DNA of 5,654 bases from Dehalococcoidales bacterium (GCA_028718465.1 JAQULX010000211.1:1-5654), one strand, 5' to 3'; positions 1-5,654 are shown, counted from the stretch's first letter. A program made the numbers and translations. The notes: generated by a model from the sequence alone, not told the origin.

Positions 1-404
1 TCGGGGGTGGACTGTTTGGCAGGCTCATCCAGCAAACGCCGTGCTTGAGCCACGGAAATCGGCTTTGGTAAAGCTCTACCGACCTTCAGTGAGGCGATAT
101 TTTCTGTGGGATTCTGCTGTAACTTTTGCTCGTCGCATAAAAACTTGAAGAATGATTTTGCTGCCGCTATTTTCCGTGCCAGAGTTGTAGAAGCATATTT
201 CTTCTCTTTGAGGTTGAGCATGTAGGCCAGCATTTCCTGGCGTCCGAAACTCTCCCAGGAAGGAGTCTCTCCGCGTTTGGCAGCTTCTTCTGTAATAAAG
301 CTCTCTAGCTGGCAAAGGTCATTCCGATAGGCTTCTTCGGTATTTTTAGAGAACCCCTTTTCTACGACCAGGAAGTTCAGAAATTCATTAATATTCTCTC
401 TCAT
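1..404 (-). CDS. Tyrosine recombinase, XerC/XerD type (N-terminal part, cut by window edge)
   Basis: The minus strand is open from ATG at 404-402 to the left edge, giving 134 residues with no stop. The product reads as the N-terminal SAM-like core-binding domain of Xer recombinases. It opens MRENINEFLNFLVVEKGFSK and NTEEAYRNDL, has LARKIAAAKSFFKFL at about 87-101, then QQNPTENI and the linker LPKPISVAQARRLLDEP, which normally leads into the catalytic domain. The catalytic Arg, His and Tyr residues lie outside the window, so activity cannot be judged. Xer proteins bind dif-like sites and resolve chromosome dimers; related enzymes are mobile-element integrases. The close match to the housekeeping length and linker favours Xer, but XerC and XerD cannot be separated here, so no symbol is given. 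The start is supported by a Shine-Dalgarno-like GGTGGAG (406-412) just upstream. It is divergent from the membrane gene at 553. The domain is clear; the exact subfamily is inferred. Confidence 0.92.
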   Translation of the reverse strand, partial: MRENINEFLNFLVVEKGFSKNTEEAYRNDLCQLESFITEEAAKRGETPSWESFGRQEMLAYMLNLKEKKYASTTLARKIAAAKSFFKFLCDEQKLQQNPTENIASLKVGRALPKPISVAQARRLLDEPAKQSTP

Positions 405-432
405 ACTCTCCACCCGTTATAGAAATCATCTC

Positions 433-444
433 ATTTTAACATAA
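433..444 (-). promoter_or_regulatory. Extended -10 promoter for the Xer recombinase gene
   Basis: The minus strand reads TTATGTTAAAAT. This contains TATG-N-TAAAAT, one mismatch from the extended -10 consensus TRTG-N-TATAAT. The hexamer is 433-438. Transcription would begin near 426, giving a leader of about 22 nt that includes the GGTGGAG ribosome site at 406-412. No convincing -35 is seen; the upstream DNA at about 448-470 is very A/T-rich on both strands and could act as an UP-like element. The same 12-mer precedes uvrC and sbcC. The promoter role is inferred. Confidence 0.6.
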
Positions 445-489
445 CTCAAAATAAAAATAAAAAATCTATCTATAACTATAACATAACTC
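437..489 (-). repeat. Pair of 11-bp direct repeats spaced 42 bp
   Basis: The minus-strand word GAGTTATGTTA occurs exactly at 447-437 and at 489-479. The offset is 42 bp, close to four turns of B-DNA. Each copy includes the TATG part of an extended -10 element. The repeat may simply reflect two tandem promoters, or it may be a pair of operator sites on one face of the helix. Confidence 0.5.
475..486 (-). promoter_or_regulatory. Second, upstream extended -10 element for the Xer recombinase gene
   Basis: The minus strand reads TTATGTTATAGT, that is TATG-N-TATAGT, also one mismatch from the extended -10 consensus. It lies 42 bp upstream of the 433-444 copy. It sits only 7 bp from the -35 hexamer of the rightward promoter at 493. 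It could be an alternative start site for the recombinase transcript, or half of a repeated protein-binding site. No -35 is visible at the expected place. Confidence 0.4.
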
Positions 490-492
490 CTG

Positions 493-521
493 TTGAATAG
501 GCCTCTCGATTCTTTTATACT
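493..521 (+). promoter_or_regulatory. Sigma-70-type promoter for the membrane protein gene
   Basis: TTGAAT at 493-498 and TATACT at 516-521 are separated by exactly 17 bases. The hexamers match the TTGACA/TATAAT consensus at four and five of six positions. Transcription would start near 528, leaving a leader of about 25 nt with the AGGAG ribosome site. The -35 covers the TTG at 493 that could otherwise be taken as the gene start, which argues against that start. Confidence 0.65.
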
Positions 522-541
522 CATAAGTATCACCATAAAAC

Positions 542-546
542 AGGAG
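542..546 (+). promoter_or_regulatory. Shine-Dalgarno site that selects the GTG start at 553
   Basis: AGGAG at 542-546 is followed by six bases and then GTG at 553-555. The spacing is near ideal. An ATG at 551-553 overlaps this codon but is in a different frame and does not open the long ORF. No comparable site precedes the in-frame TTG at 493. Confidence 0.75.
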
Positions 547-552
547 ACGAAT

Positions 553-948
553 GTGGATAAGACCTGGATGCCTTTAGTAGCCGGAATTCTTAGCATTGTT
601 GCAGGCGGACTTAGTCTGATCGGCGGTATAATTGCCATTTTGGCGGCCAGTGTGTTCATGGTTGCCCCGTACTCCGGTTTAGGTCAGGAAGCTATAGGGA
701 TTGTTTTTATCCTGGCGCTGCTTATACCCTTTCTAATCATCTGTGCCGTTGCCATTATCGGGGGAGTCTATTCTATCAAGCGGAGAAACTGGGGGCTGGC
801 ACTGGCCGGAGCCATTTGCTCCATTCTTACCTCCTGGGCCTGGATGCTGGGTGTGGCGGCAGTTGTATTCGTTTCTCTCTCCAAAAAAGAATTCAACGGC
901 CATTCGCAGATTCTGCCTCCTTCCCCTCCCCCCCAACAGCAATTTTGA
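553..948 (+). CDS. Small multi-pass membrane protein of unknown function
   Basis: This is 131 residues from GTG at 553. I chose that start for its ribosome site and because the upstream TTG lies inside the promoter. The protein is strongly hydrophobic. A Gly/Ile/Leu-rich segment spans about 8-38, a second about 48-75 and a third about 80-109. The third is long and could be one helix or a tight hairpin. The basic loop KRRNW at 76-80 should face the cytoplasm. The sequence GLALAGAICSIL followed by VFVSLSKKEF resembles small four-helix proteins of the DUF4064 sort, but this is a loose resemblance. A short polar Pro/Gln-rich tail (PPSPPPQQQF) ends the protein; it is encoded across a run of seven C at 928-934. 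There is no catalytic motif or cleavable signal peptide. The gene stands alone on the plus strand and runs tail to tail into uvrC. Function is unknown. Confidence 0.82.
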   Translation: MDKTWMPLVAGILSIVAGGLSLIGGIIAILAASVFMVAPYSGLGQEAIGIVFILALLIPFLIICAVAIIGGVYSIKRRNWGLALAGAICSILTSWAWMLGVAAVVFVSLSKKEFNGHSQILPPSPPPQQQF

Positions 949-966
949 GGTCTATTGCCCGGCCTG

Positions 967-2796
967 TCAGAGCGTCTCCTTGATCTTCTGAGCCAGACTG
1001 CGGTTAATACCTTCAACCGCCATCAATTCTTCGATGGACGCCTGGCGGATGCCGCTAACAGTGCCGAATTGCTTGATCAGGTTTTTTTTCTTTTTCGGCC
1101 CGATTCCATCCACCTCATCCAGGGCTGATGTAAAAGTGCGCTTTTTATGAACTTTCTGAAAATAGGTGATGGCGAAACGGTGGGCCTCATCACGCAATCT
1201 CTGAAGCAATTTCAGGCCTGCGGACGATTCAGGCAAGACCACCGGGTGGGACTGGCCGGGAATAAAGAGTTCTTCGTTTTCCTTGGCCAGACTGGCCAGG
1301 GCGACGGTGTTGACGCCTATCTCGTTGAGGACCTCGCGAGCCGCATTAAGCTGCCCTTTACCACCGTCAATCAGAACCAGGTCCGGCATAATCGCCCAGG
1401 CGCTGCCGTTGTTATTCTTGCCGTTGGCCCTCTTGAATCTCCGGCGCAGCATTTCCTGAAGCATAGCGTAATCATTAGCTCCTTCGACAGTTTTGATCTT
1501 GAAACGCCGGTAATGAGACGTTTTAGGCCGGCCTTCTTCGAAGACTACCATACTGCCCACGGCATCCTGTCCCTGAATGTTGGAGATGTCATAGCCTTCG
1601 ATGCGGGACGGCGGTTGTCCTAAGTGTAATTCCCTTTGTATCTCAGCCAGGGCTTCGGATACGGCCGCCGGAACAGCCATCTGCTTTATCTTGAGTTGTT
1701 CCAGTCCCTGCCTGGCGTTCTCTGCCACAATATTGATGAGCTGGGCCTTTTTGCCGCGCCGGGGGACTTCTATGCGTACCCGTGCCTGTTTCTTTTTAGA
1801 GAGCCAGTCTTCAATTATATTCGTATCCTCGATCGTGTATTGCAGAAGCAGCAGCTTCGGGATATAAGTACTGGCATTGTAAAACTGCTTTACGAAGCTG
1901 TTCAGAATTTGTTCCGGAGATTCATTTTGGGTGCCTTTCAGGGTAAAGCTCTCCCGGCCGATCAATTTACCATGGCGAATCATGAAGACCTGTACGCACG
2001 CCTGGTCTTTATCGGAAGCGAAGGCAATAGCGTCCTGCTCACCCCGCACCTTCATGGCGATATTCTGTCCTTCGACTACATCAGATACAGCCTGAAGCTG
2101 GTCGCGAAAACGAGCGGCGCGCTCGAAGTCAAGCGACTCTGAGGCTTCTTCCATTTTCTTTCTGAGTGATCTGGTAACATTCTCATGTTTGCCTTCCAGA
2201 AAGAGGATTAACTGCGCCAGCACCCGGTCGTATTCTCCGCGGTCGACTTTATCGGAGCAGGGTCCCAGGCAGTAACCCATATGGTACTGTAAGCAAGGCC
2301 GGACGTTTTTATTGATGACTAGCGGCTTGGTGCAGGAACGCAAAGGGAAAATCCTTTTGAGGACATTCAGTGTCCGCCGCAGCGAGTGGATATTGGCAAA
2401 AGGGCCAAAATAATGGCTGCCGTCGTTTTCCACCCGCCGGGTGATGTGTAGCCGCGGCCATTCCTCGGTGAACTTTATTTTCAGATAAGGAAAGGTCTTA
2501 TCGTCTTTGAGTAGCACATTATAAGGAGGCCAGTATCTCTTGATAAGATTTAATTCGAGGATCAGGGCTTCCTGCTCTGAGGACACTACAAAATATTCAA
2601 AATCATTAATATGCTCCACCAGAAGCTGGGTTTTGGGCGTGAGCTTGGCTGGTGAGGTAAAATACGACCTGACCCGGTTATGCAAATTGACTGCTTTGCC
2701 CACGTAAAGTACGTTTCCTCTGGCATCGCGCATGATATAAACACCGGGCGACGGAGGCGTCTGTCTTAATAGTTCTTGAATCAAATTTGTCGTCAT
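967..2796 (-). CDS. uvrC: UvrABC system protein C (excision nuclease subunit)
   Basis: This is a complete 609-residue UvrC, a usual length for the family. UvrC joins UvrB on damaged DNA in the cytoplasm and makes the 3' and then the 5' incision of nucleotide excision repair. The N-terminal GIY-YIG nuclease shows GVY at 18-20, YVG at 31-33, Arg41 and the Glu-containing EALILELNLIK at 76-86. Cysteines 155, 168, 176 and 180 form a C-x12-C-x7-C-x3-C pattern like the iron-sulfur ligands known for E. coli UvrC. The UvrB-binding UVR motif lies at about 203-238 (LDFERAARFRDQL). The RNase H-like nuclease has its expected triad: Asp403 in GYDISNIQG, Asp477 in LIDGGKGQL and His539 in DEAHRFA. Two helix-hairpin-helix elements follow at 563-578 and 594-605. 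All key residues are present, so the enzyme should be active. The start fits the family N-terminus, although the ribosome site is weak (GAG five bases upstream). The gene is 30 bp downstream of sbcC. Confidence 0.98.
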   Translation of the reverse strand: MTTNLIQELLRQTPPSPGVYIMRDARGNVLYVGKAVNLHNRVRSYFTSPAKLTPKTQLLVEHINDFEYFVVSSEQEALILELNLIKRYWPPYNVLLKDDKTFPYLKIKFTEEWPRLHITRRVENDGSHYFGPFANIHSLRRTLNVLKRIFPLRSCTKPLVINKNVRPCLQYHMGYCLGPCSDKVDRGEYDRVLAQLILFLEGKHENVTRSLRKKMEEASESLDFERAARFRDQLQAVSDVVEGQNIAMKVRGEQDAIAFASDKDQACVQVFMIRHGKLIGRESFTLKGTQNESPEQILNSFVKQFYNASTYIPKLLLLQYTIEDTNIIEDWLSKKKQARVRIEVPRRGKKAQLINIVAENARQGLEQLKIKQMAVPAAVSEALAEIQRELHLGQPPSRIEGYDISNIQGQDAVGSMVVFEEGRPKTSHYRRFKIKTVEGANDYAMLQEMLRRRFKRANGKNNNGSAWAIMPDLVLIDGGKGQLNAAREVLNEIGVNTVALASLAKENEELFIPGQSHPVVLPESSAGLKLLQRLRDEAHRFAITYFQKVHKKRTFTSALDEVDGIGPKKKKNLIKQFGTVSGIRQASIEELMAVEGINRSLAQKIKETL

Positions 2797-2810
2797 TTGA
2801 TCTCAAGACT

Positions 2811-2822
2811 ATTTTAACATAA
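2811..2822 (-). promoter_or_regulatory. Extended -10 promoter for uvrC in the sbcC-uvrC gap
   Basis: The minus strand reads TTATGTTAAAAT, identical to the elements before the Xer gene and sbcC. The whole motif fits in the 30-bp gap after the sbcC stop. The -10 hexamer (2811-2816) ends only 14 bases before the uvrC ATG, so the leader would be about 6-8 nt, nearly leaderless. No -35 is clear. uvrC may also be read through from sbcC. Confidence 0.5.
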
Positions 2823-2826
2823 CGAA

Positions 2827-5403
2827 CTAATTAAGGTACACTGTCGAGCCTTCCGGCGTCTTGACCACTTCAATCCGCAGCGGGAAAGCATCCTTGAAAT
2901 CGGTGATATGGGTGATCACCAGGATCTTATCAAAATCATCCTGAATAGAAGTGATGGCTTCTTTAATCTTTTCCATGCCTGTGCTGTCCTGGGTACCGAA
3001 ACCTTCATCAATTATTAATGTGGGTAAAGGCGCCCCGGCCCGCCTGGCCAGCAGTTTGGAAAGGGCGATACGGATGGCGAAATCGATGCGGAAGGATTCA
3101 CCCCCGCTGAACATCTCGTAATTGCGCGTTCCCAGTTCATCCGAAATGTTAATGTCCAGGGTCTCCATGACGTCGCCCTTCTTGGTCTCTCTCTGTGATT
3201 CCATCTTGATGTGCATCCGGTTGTCAGTCATGCGTGAGAGTAGTTTGTTAGCTTCAGCCTCAATTTCCGGGATAGCCATTTCTATCAGCGTTGCCTGGAT
3301 ACCCTTTTTCCCGAAAGCCTGTGCCAGTTCCTTAAATATTTTTACCTGATTAACAGCCTGCGCCAGCTCACTTTCTTTTTCTTTCTTCATGGTTTCTAAT
3401 CCGGCAAACCTCTCGATCTGGGCCTTTATCCCACCTATAACCTCCTGGATCCGCTTCTGTCTGGACTGGAGGTTCTGGTATTCCATTTCCGCCTGAGATA
3501 ATGCTTCAGTTACTCCGGAAGAACTGCCGATTTCAAGCAACAGGGACTCCTGGAGTTGCCGGTCTCCTTCCAGTTTATTGAACAACTCATCGGCAGTCCG
3601 GCAGGCTTTTGCCGCATTTTCCTTTTCCTGGGATATCAGCCGCTCAGCTTCCTCTAACCTTCTTTTGGAAGCCTCAAATTTCTCCAGTTCGGCCAGCCTG
3701 GCGCGCACCTGGTCGTGCTGCTGAGAACTGTAACCGATATCAGCTATCTCCTTTTCAAGCTGCGCCAGCATTGCCTGCTCATTGACGGCAAAATCTCTCC
3801 CTGCCAGTCTCTGCTCGATATTGTCCAGCAGTAGTCTTTCTTCTTTAGTCTTTTTTTCAGCATCCTCGGCATCCGAAATGGCTTTGTGAATATTTCCATA
3901 CCGGCTCTGGGCTGCTTCTTTGGCATTTCTCAATTTGGTTTCAGATTGCATTACATCATTTTCCAGTGATCTGACCTTGGCCTCTTTTTCAGTCAACTCT
4001 TTCTGGATTAATTCTAATGCATCGTTCTTCGCCGCTTTTTCAGAGGTGTATTTGGTTTCGATCCGCTTCCGGCCTTCTTCTCCCAGATCAGATTCACACA
4101 ACGGGCAGGTGATTCCGCCCTGATGCTGGCGGCTCATCAGCTTCAATTTGTCTTCAACATCGTTGATTTCTTGAAGCAGTCTGATTTTTTCAGCCTGGAG
4201 GTGGTGCACCCTGGCATGGAGCAACTTGCTGTTTTCCTGCTTTTCCCTGATTTTTACTTCGGCATCTTCCAGGTTGCGCAGTACACTGACTATCTGTTTC
4301 ATTTCCTCATGTAAACGGGGTAGTTTTCCGGAGATGGCCTCCAGATCGCGGATCCTGCTTTCCGCTATTGCATGGGAGCTGTTCAGGTATTCTCCGGCTT
4401 TCACAATCGCGATCTCCAGACGGTGTTTGTCCCCTGTCAGGGCGTTTATCTGCTTCAGCTTCTGGTCCATCTCCAGATTATTTTTACGAACTTCCAGGAA
4501 CTGCCGGTACTGGTCTTCGATGACCTCCCGTTGCGCTATAAGCGTTTCATATCCGTTAATACGGTCCTGACACTGTTTGGCTTGCTCGCTCCACAGTTTA
4601 TAGTTACGTTCGGTATCCTGAGCATGGGTGCTGAGTTCTCCCAGCCGCGTTTTCTTGTTTTCCAGCAGTTCCTTGTCCTTCCGCAGGACCGCCAGGCGAT
4701 GTTCTTGCTCTTTTGTCAAAGATTCCGCCTCGGCCAGGTCTTTCTGCGCCTGCTCGAATTCAATCAGAAAGTTCGGTTTCTGCATCAGTTCTTTGTGCAG
4801 GCTGTCAATTTTGGTTTCCGCTTTTATGATATCGTTATCCAGCGCTTTAGCCTTCTCTTTGGCCCGGTCCTCCAGTTCGTCATAAATGGATAGCTGAAGG
4901 ATATTGCCCAGCACCTGTTTGCGCTCACCGGGACGTTTTTTGGTGAATTCATCCGCCCGCCCTTGCCTGATAAAAGCGCTGTTGATAAAAGTGTCATAGT
5001 CCATATGCAGCAGTTGAGTAATCATGTGCTGCGTCTGCGTGGAGTTATCCCCGCTTAATACTTTATAGCCGTCCGGCGTAACTGCCTGAAATTCCAGTAT
5101 AGTCTGTCCGGACCTCTTTGAAGTCTTGGGCCTGGAATGTTTCCGGATAATGCGGTAGCGCTGGGGACCGATATCGAATTCAAAATCTACCTCTACCTCG
5201 ATCTGCCCCGAATGCACCAGGTCATCATCGCTGGTAGCACGGGTCTGTCCCCAGAGCGCCCAGGTTATCGCGTCAATCAGGGCCGATTTACCATGACCGT
5301 TATCGCCACTGATGCAGGCCGTATGTATGCTCTCAAAACTGATCGGTGGAACATTGTCACGGTAACACATGAAATTACGTAATGATAATTTGACTGGAAT
5401 CAT
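2827..5403 (-). CDS. sbcC: SbcC/Rad50-type exonuclease ATPase subunit
   Basis: This is a complete 858-residue SMC-like ATPase, nearer in length to archaeal Rad50 than to the roughly 1050-residue E. coli SbcC. With SbcD/Mre11 it forms an ATP-driven nuclease that opens hairpins and processes double-strand ends. The N-terminal ATPase lobe has Walker A GDNGHGKS at 33-40 and the Q-loop in FIRQGRADEF (Gln147). Two charged coiled-coil arms (about 175-432 and 437-700) flank a zinc hook, Cys433-Pro-Leu-Cys436, through which two molecules can dimerise. The C-terminal lobe has the ABC signature FSGGESFR (Ser766 to Glu769), Walker B LIIDEGFG (Asp799, Glu800), the D-loop GTQD and the H-loop His832 in VITHI. 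All ATPase residues are intact. The start gives the usual MIPVKLSLRNFMCY opening, but the nearest ribosome-like GAGGG (5419-5423) is 15 bases away, which is long. No sbcD lies in the window. uvrC follows 30 bp downstream and may be partly co-transcribed. Confidence 0.96.
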   Translation of the reverse strand: MIPVKLSLRNFMCYRDNVPPISFESIHTACISGDNGHGKSALIDAITWALWGQTRATSDDDLVHSGQIEVEVDFEFDIGPQRYRIIRKHSRPKTSKRSGQTILEFQAVTPDGYKVLSGDNSTQTQHMITQLLHMDYDTFINSAFIRQGRADEFTKKRPGERKQVLGNILQLSIYDELEDRAKEKAKALDNDIIKAETKIDSLHKELMQKPNFLIEFEQAQKDLAEAESLTKEQEHRLAVLRKDKELLENKKTRLGELSTHAQDTERNYKLWSEQAKQCQDRINGYETLIAQREVIEDQYRQFLEVRKNNLEMDQKLKQINALTGDKHRLEIAIVKAGEYLNSSHAIAESRIRDLEAISGKLPRLHEEMKQIVSVLRNLEDAEVKIREKQENSKLLHARVHHLQAEKIRLLQEINDVEDKLKLMSRQHQGGITCPLCESDLGEEGRKRIETKYTSEKAAKNDALELIQKELTEKEAKVRSLENDVMQSETKLRNAKEAAQSRYGNIHKAISDAEDAEKKTKEERLLLDNIEQRLAGRDFAVNEQAMLAQLEKEIADIGYSSQQHDQVRARLAELEKFEASKRRLEEAERLISQEKENAAKACRTADELFNKLEGDRQLQESLLLEIGSSSGVTEALSQAEMEYQNLQSRQKRIQEVIGGIKAQIERFAGLETMKKEKESELAQAVNQVKIFKELAQAFGKKGIQATLIEMAIPEIEAEANKLLSRMTDNRMHIKMESQRETKKGDVMETLDINISDELGTRNYEMFSGGESFRIDFAIRIALSKLLARRAGAPLPTLIIDEGFGTQDSTGMEKIKEAITSIQDDFDKILVITHITDFKDAFPLRIEVVKTPEGSTVYLN

Positions 5404-5445
5404 ATAATAGTTTTTAATCCCTCTAGGGTCTGTATTTCCTCTCTA

Positions 5446-5457
5446 ATTTTAACATAA
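5446..5457 (-). promoter_or_regulatory. Extended -10 promoter for sbcC
   Basis: The minus strand reads TTATGTTAAAAT, the third identical copy in the window. The hexamer TAAAAT is 5446-5451, so transcription would start near 5439 and give a leader of about 36 nt before the ATG at 5403. The -35 position shows no good match to TTGACA, as expected if the extended TATG compensates. The motif lies in the 167-bp gap between the gene ending at 5571 and sbcC, so sbcC can be transcribed independently of that upstream gene. Confidence 0.58.
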
Positions 5458-5558
5458 TGTGCAATCCGGAAGATAGGATTAAAAGTAAAAAAATTACTGC
5501 ATGAAAAATGCTGGTAAATTGATGAATGGGGTACGTGTTGCGTCAAATAAAACTGTTA

Positions 5559-5589
5559 CCGAAGGCATAGTTATTGCCTCATAATTCGG
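5559..5589 (-). terminator. Possible bulged hairpin terminator of the gene at the right edge
   Basis: On the minus strand CCGAA (5589-5585) can pair with TTCGG (5563-5559), enclosing GGCA/TGCC (5578-5575 with 5567-5564) and a 7-base loop. One side has a 6-base bulge. The stem overlaps the stop codon at 5573-5571 and is followed by TAACAGTTTTATTT. The T-rich run is six bases from the stem and interrupted, so this is at best a weak intrinsic terminator. Confidence 0.25.
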
Positions 5590-5654
5590 GTTACCGAAAT
5601 AGCTTTTCGATCCGCCAGTTTCCAGAGCTGCTCCAGATTACCATTGATCTGGTT
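5571..5654 (-). CDS. C-terminal end of an unidentified protein (cut by window edge)
   Basis: The minus strand is open from the right edge to TAA at 5573-5571, giving 27 residues ending LWKLADRKAISVTRIMRQ. Composition is protein-like: an amphipathic, helix-prone stretch (NLEQLWKLADRKA) and then a basic tail. It lies on the same strand as sbcC and ends 167 bp upstream of its start. A position before sbcC would fit sbcD/mre11, but nothing in these 27 residues shows that, and the long gap with its own promoter argues against a tight sbcDC operon. I do not recognise the family. A chance open frame of this length at an edge is possible. Confidence 0.5.
   Translation of the reverse strand, partial: NQINGNLEQLWKLADRKAISVTRIMRQ

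Noticed and set aside
76..315. 79-codon minus-strand open frame
   Set aside because: It overlaps the Xer recombinase gene in another frame. The recombinase frame has the family pattern, a ribosome site and no stop.
1..404. Mobile element or integron suggested by a tyrosine recombinase
   Set aside because: No attachment-site repeats, cargo genes or tRNA are seen, and the N-terminal domain looks like a housekeeping Xer protein.
493..552. TTG at 493 as start of the membrane protein
   Set aside because: It overlaps the -35 hexamer and lies upstream of the predicted transcription start, with no ribosome site. The 20 extra residues are not hydrophobic or family-like.
1147..2142. Two long plus-strand open frames (1147-1623 and 1636-2142)
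   Set aside because: They lie wholly antisense to uvrC, which has all its catalytic residues. Their translations show no recognisable domain, and they are shadows of its codon pattern.
2797..2830. Possible LexA (SOS) box near GAAC/GTTC words before uvrC
   Set aside because: No GAAC-N4-GTTC or CTG-N10-CAG arrangement is present there. Only a single GTTCG half occurs, so SOS control is not supported by sequence.
4372..4893. 173-codon plus-strand open frame
   Set aside because: It is antisense to the sbcC coiled coil. The Leu/Phe/Gln-rich product is what the reverse of Glu/Lys/Leu-rich coiled-coil codons gives.
405..5445. Distances of 28, 14 and 42 bases from the shared 12-mer to the Xer, uvrC and sbcC start codons, all multiples of 14
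   Set aside because: With three values this is easily chance, and I know of no mechanism that would impose a 14-base unit.
5501..5584. 27-residue plus-strand ORF starting ATG at 5501
   Set aside because: It has no ribosome binding site or clear promoter and is partly antisense to the right-edge gene fragment.

Overview
The window suggests a bacterium of moderate GC content. The UvrC, the Rad50-type SbcC and the small membrane protein would fit a Chloroflexota (Dehalococcoidia-like) genome, but this is an impression from protein style; no rRNA or other marker is present. I see no CRISPR array, tRNA, insertion sequence, phage gene or clear novel multi-gene system. The window is mainly a chromosomal DNA repair and recombination neighbourhood.

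Layout, left to right. Positions 1-404 (minus) hold the N-terminal 134 residues of a XerC/XerD-type tyrosine recombinase, cut by the window edge. Positions 405-552 are a divergent regulatory region. It has two extended -10 elements pointing left and a well-spaced sigma-70-type promoter pointing right. Positions 553-948 (plus) encode a small multi-pass membrane protein of unknown function, starting at GTG. Eighteen bases later the convergent uvrC ends; it occupies 967-2796 (minus) and is complete. A 30-bp gap containing a promoter-like motif separates it from sbcC (rad50-like), which is complete at 2827-5403 (minus). A leader and promoter region follows, and at 5571-5654 (minus) lie the last 27 codons of an unidentified gene that runs off the right edge.

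Functional picture: uvrC (nucleotide excision repair nuclease), sbcC (ATPase of the SbcCD/Mre11-Rad50 complex) and a Xer-type recombinase all lie on the minus strand and act on DNA. Each is preceded in its intergenic gap by the identical 12-mer TTATGTTAAAAT. It reads as an extended -10 promoter (TATG-N-TAAAAT). It suggests that each gene has its own promoter of one class, while the opposite-strand membrane gene uses a different, -35-dependent promoter. This shared element and the tandem copy upstream of the recombinase gene are the most distinctive signals in the window.
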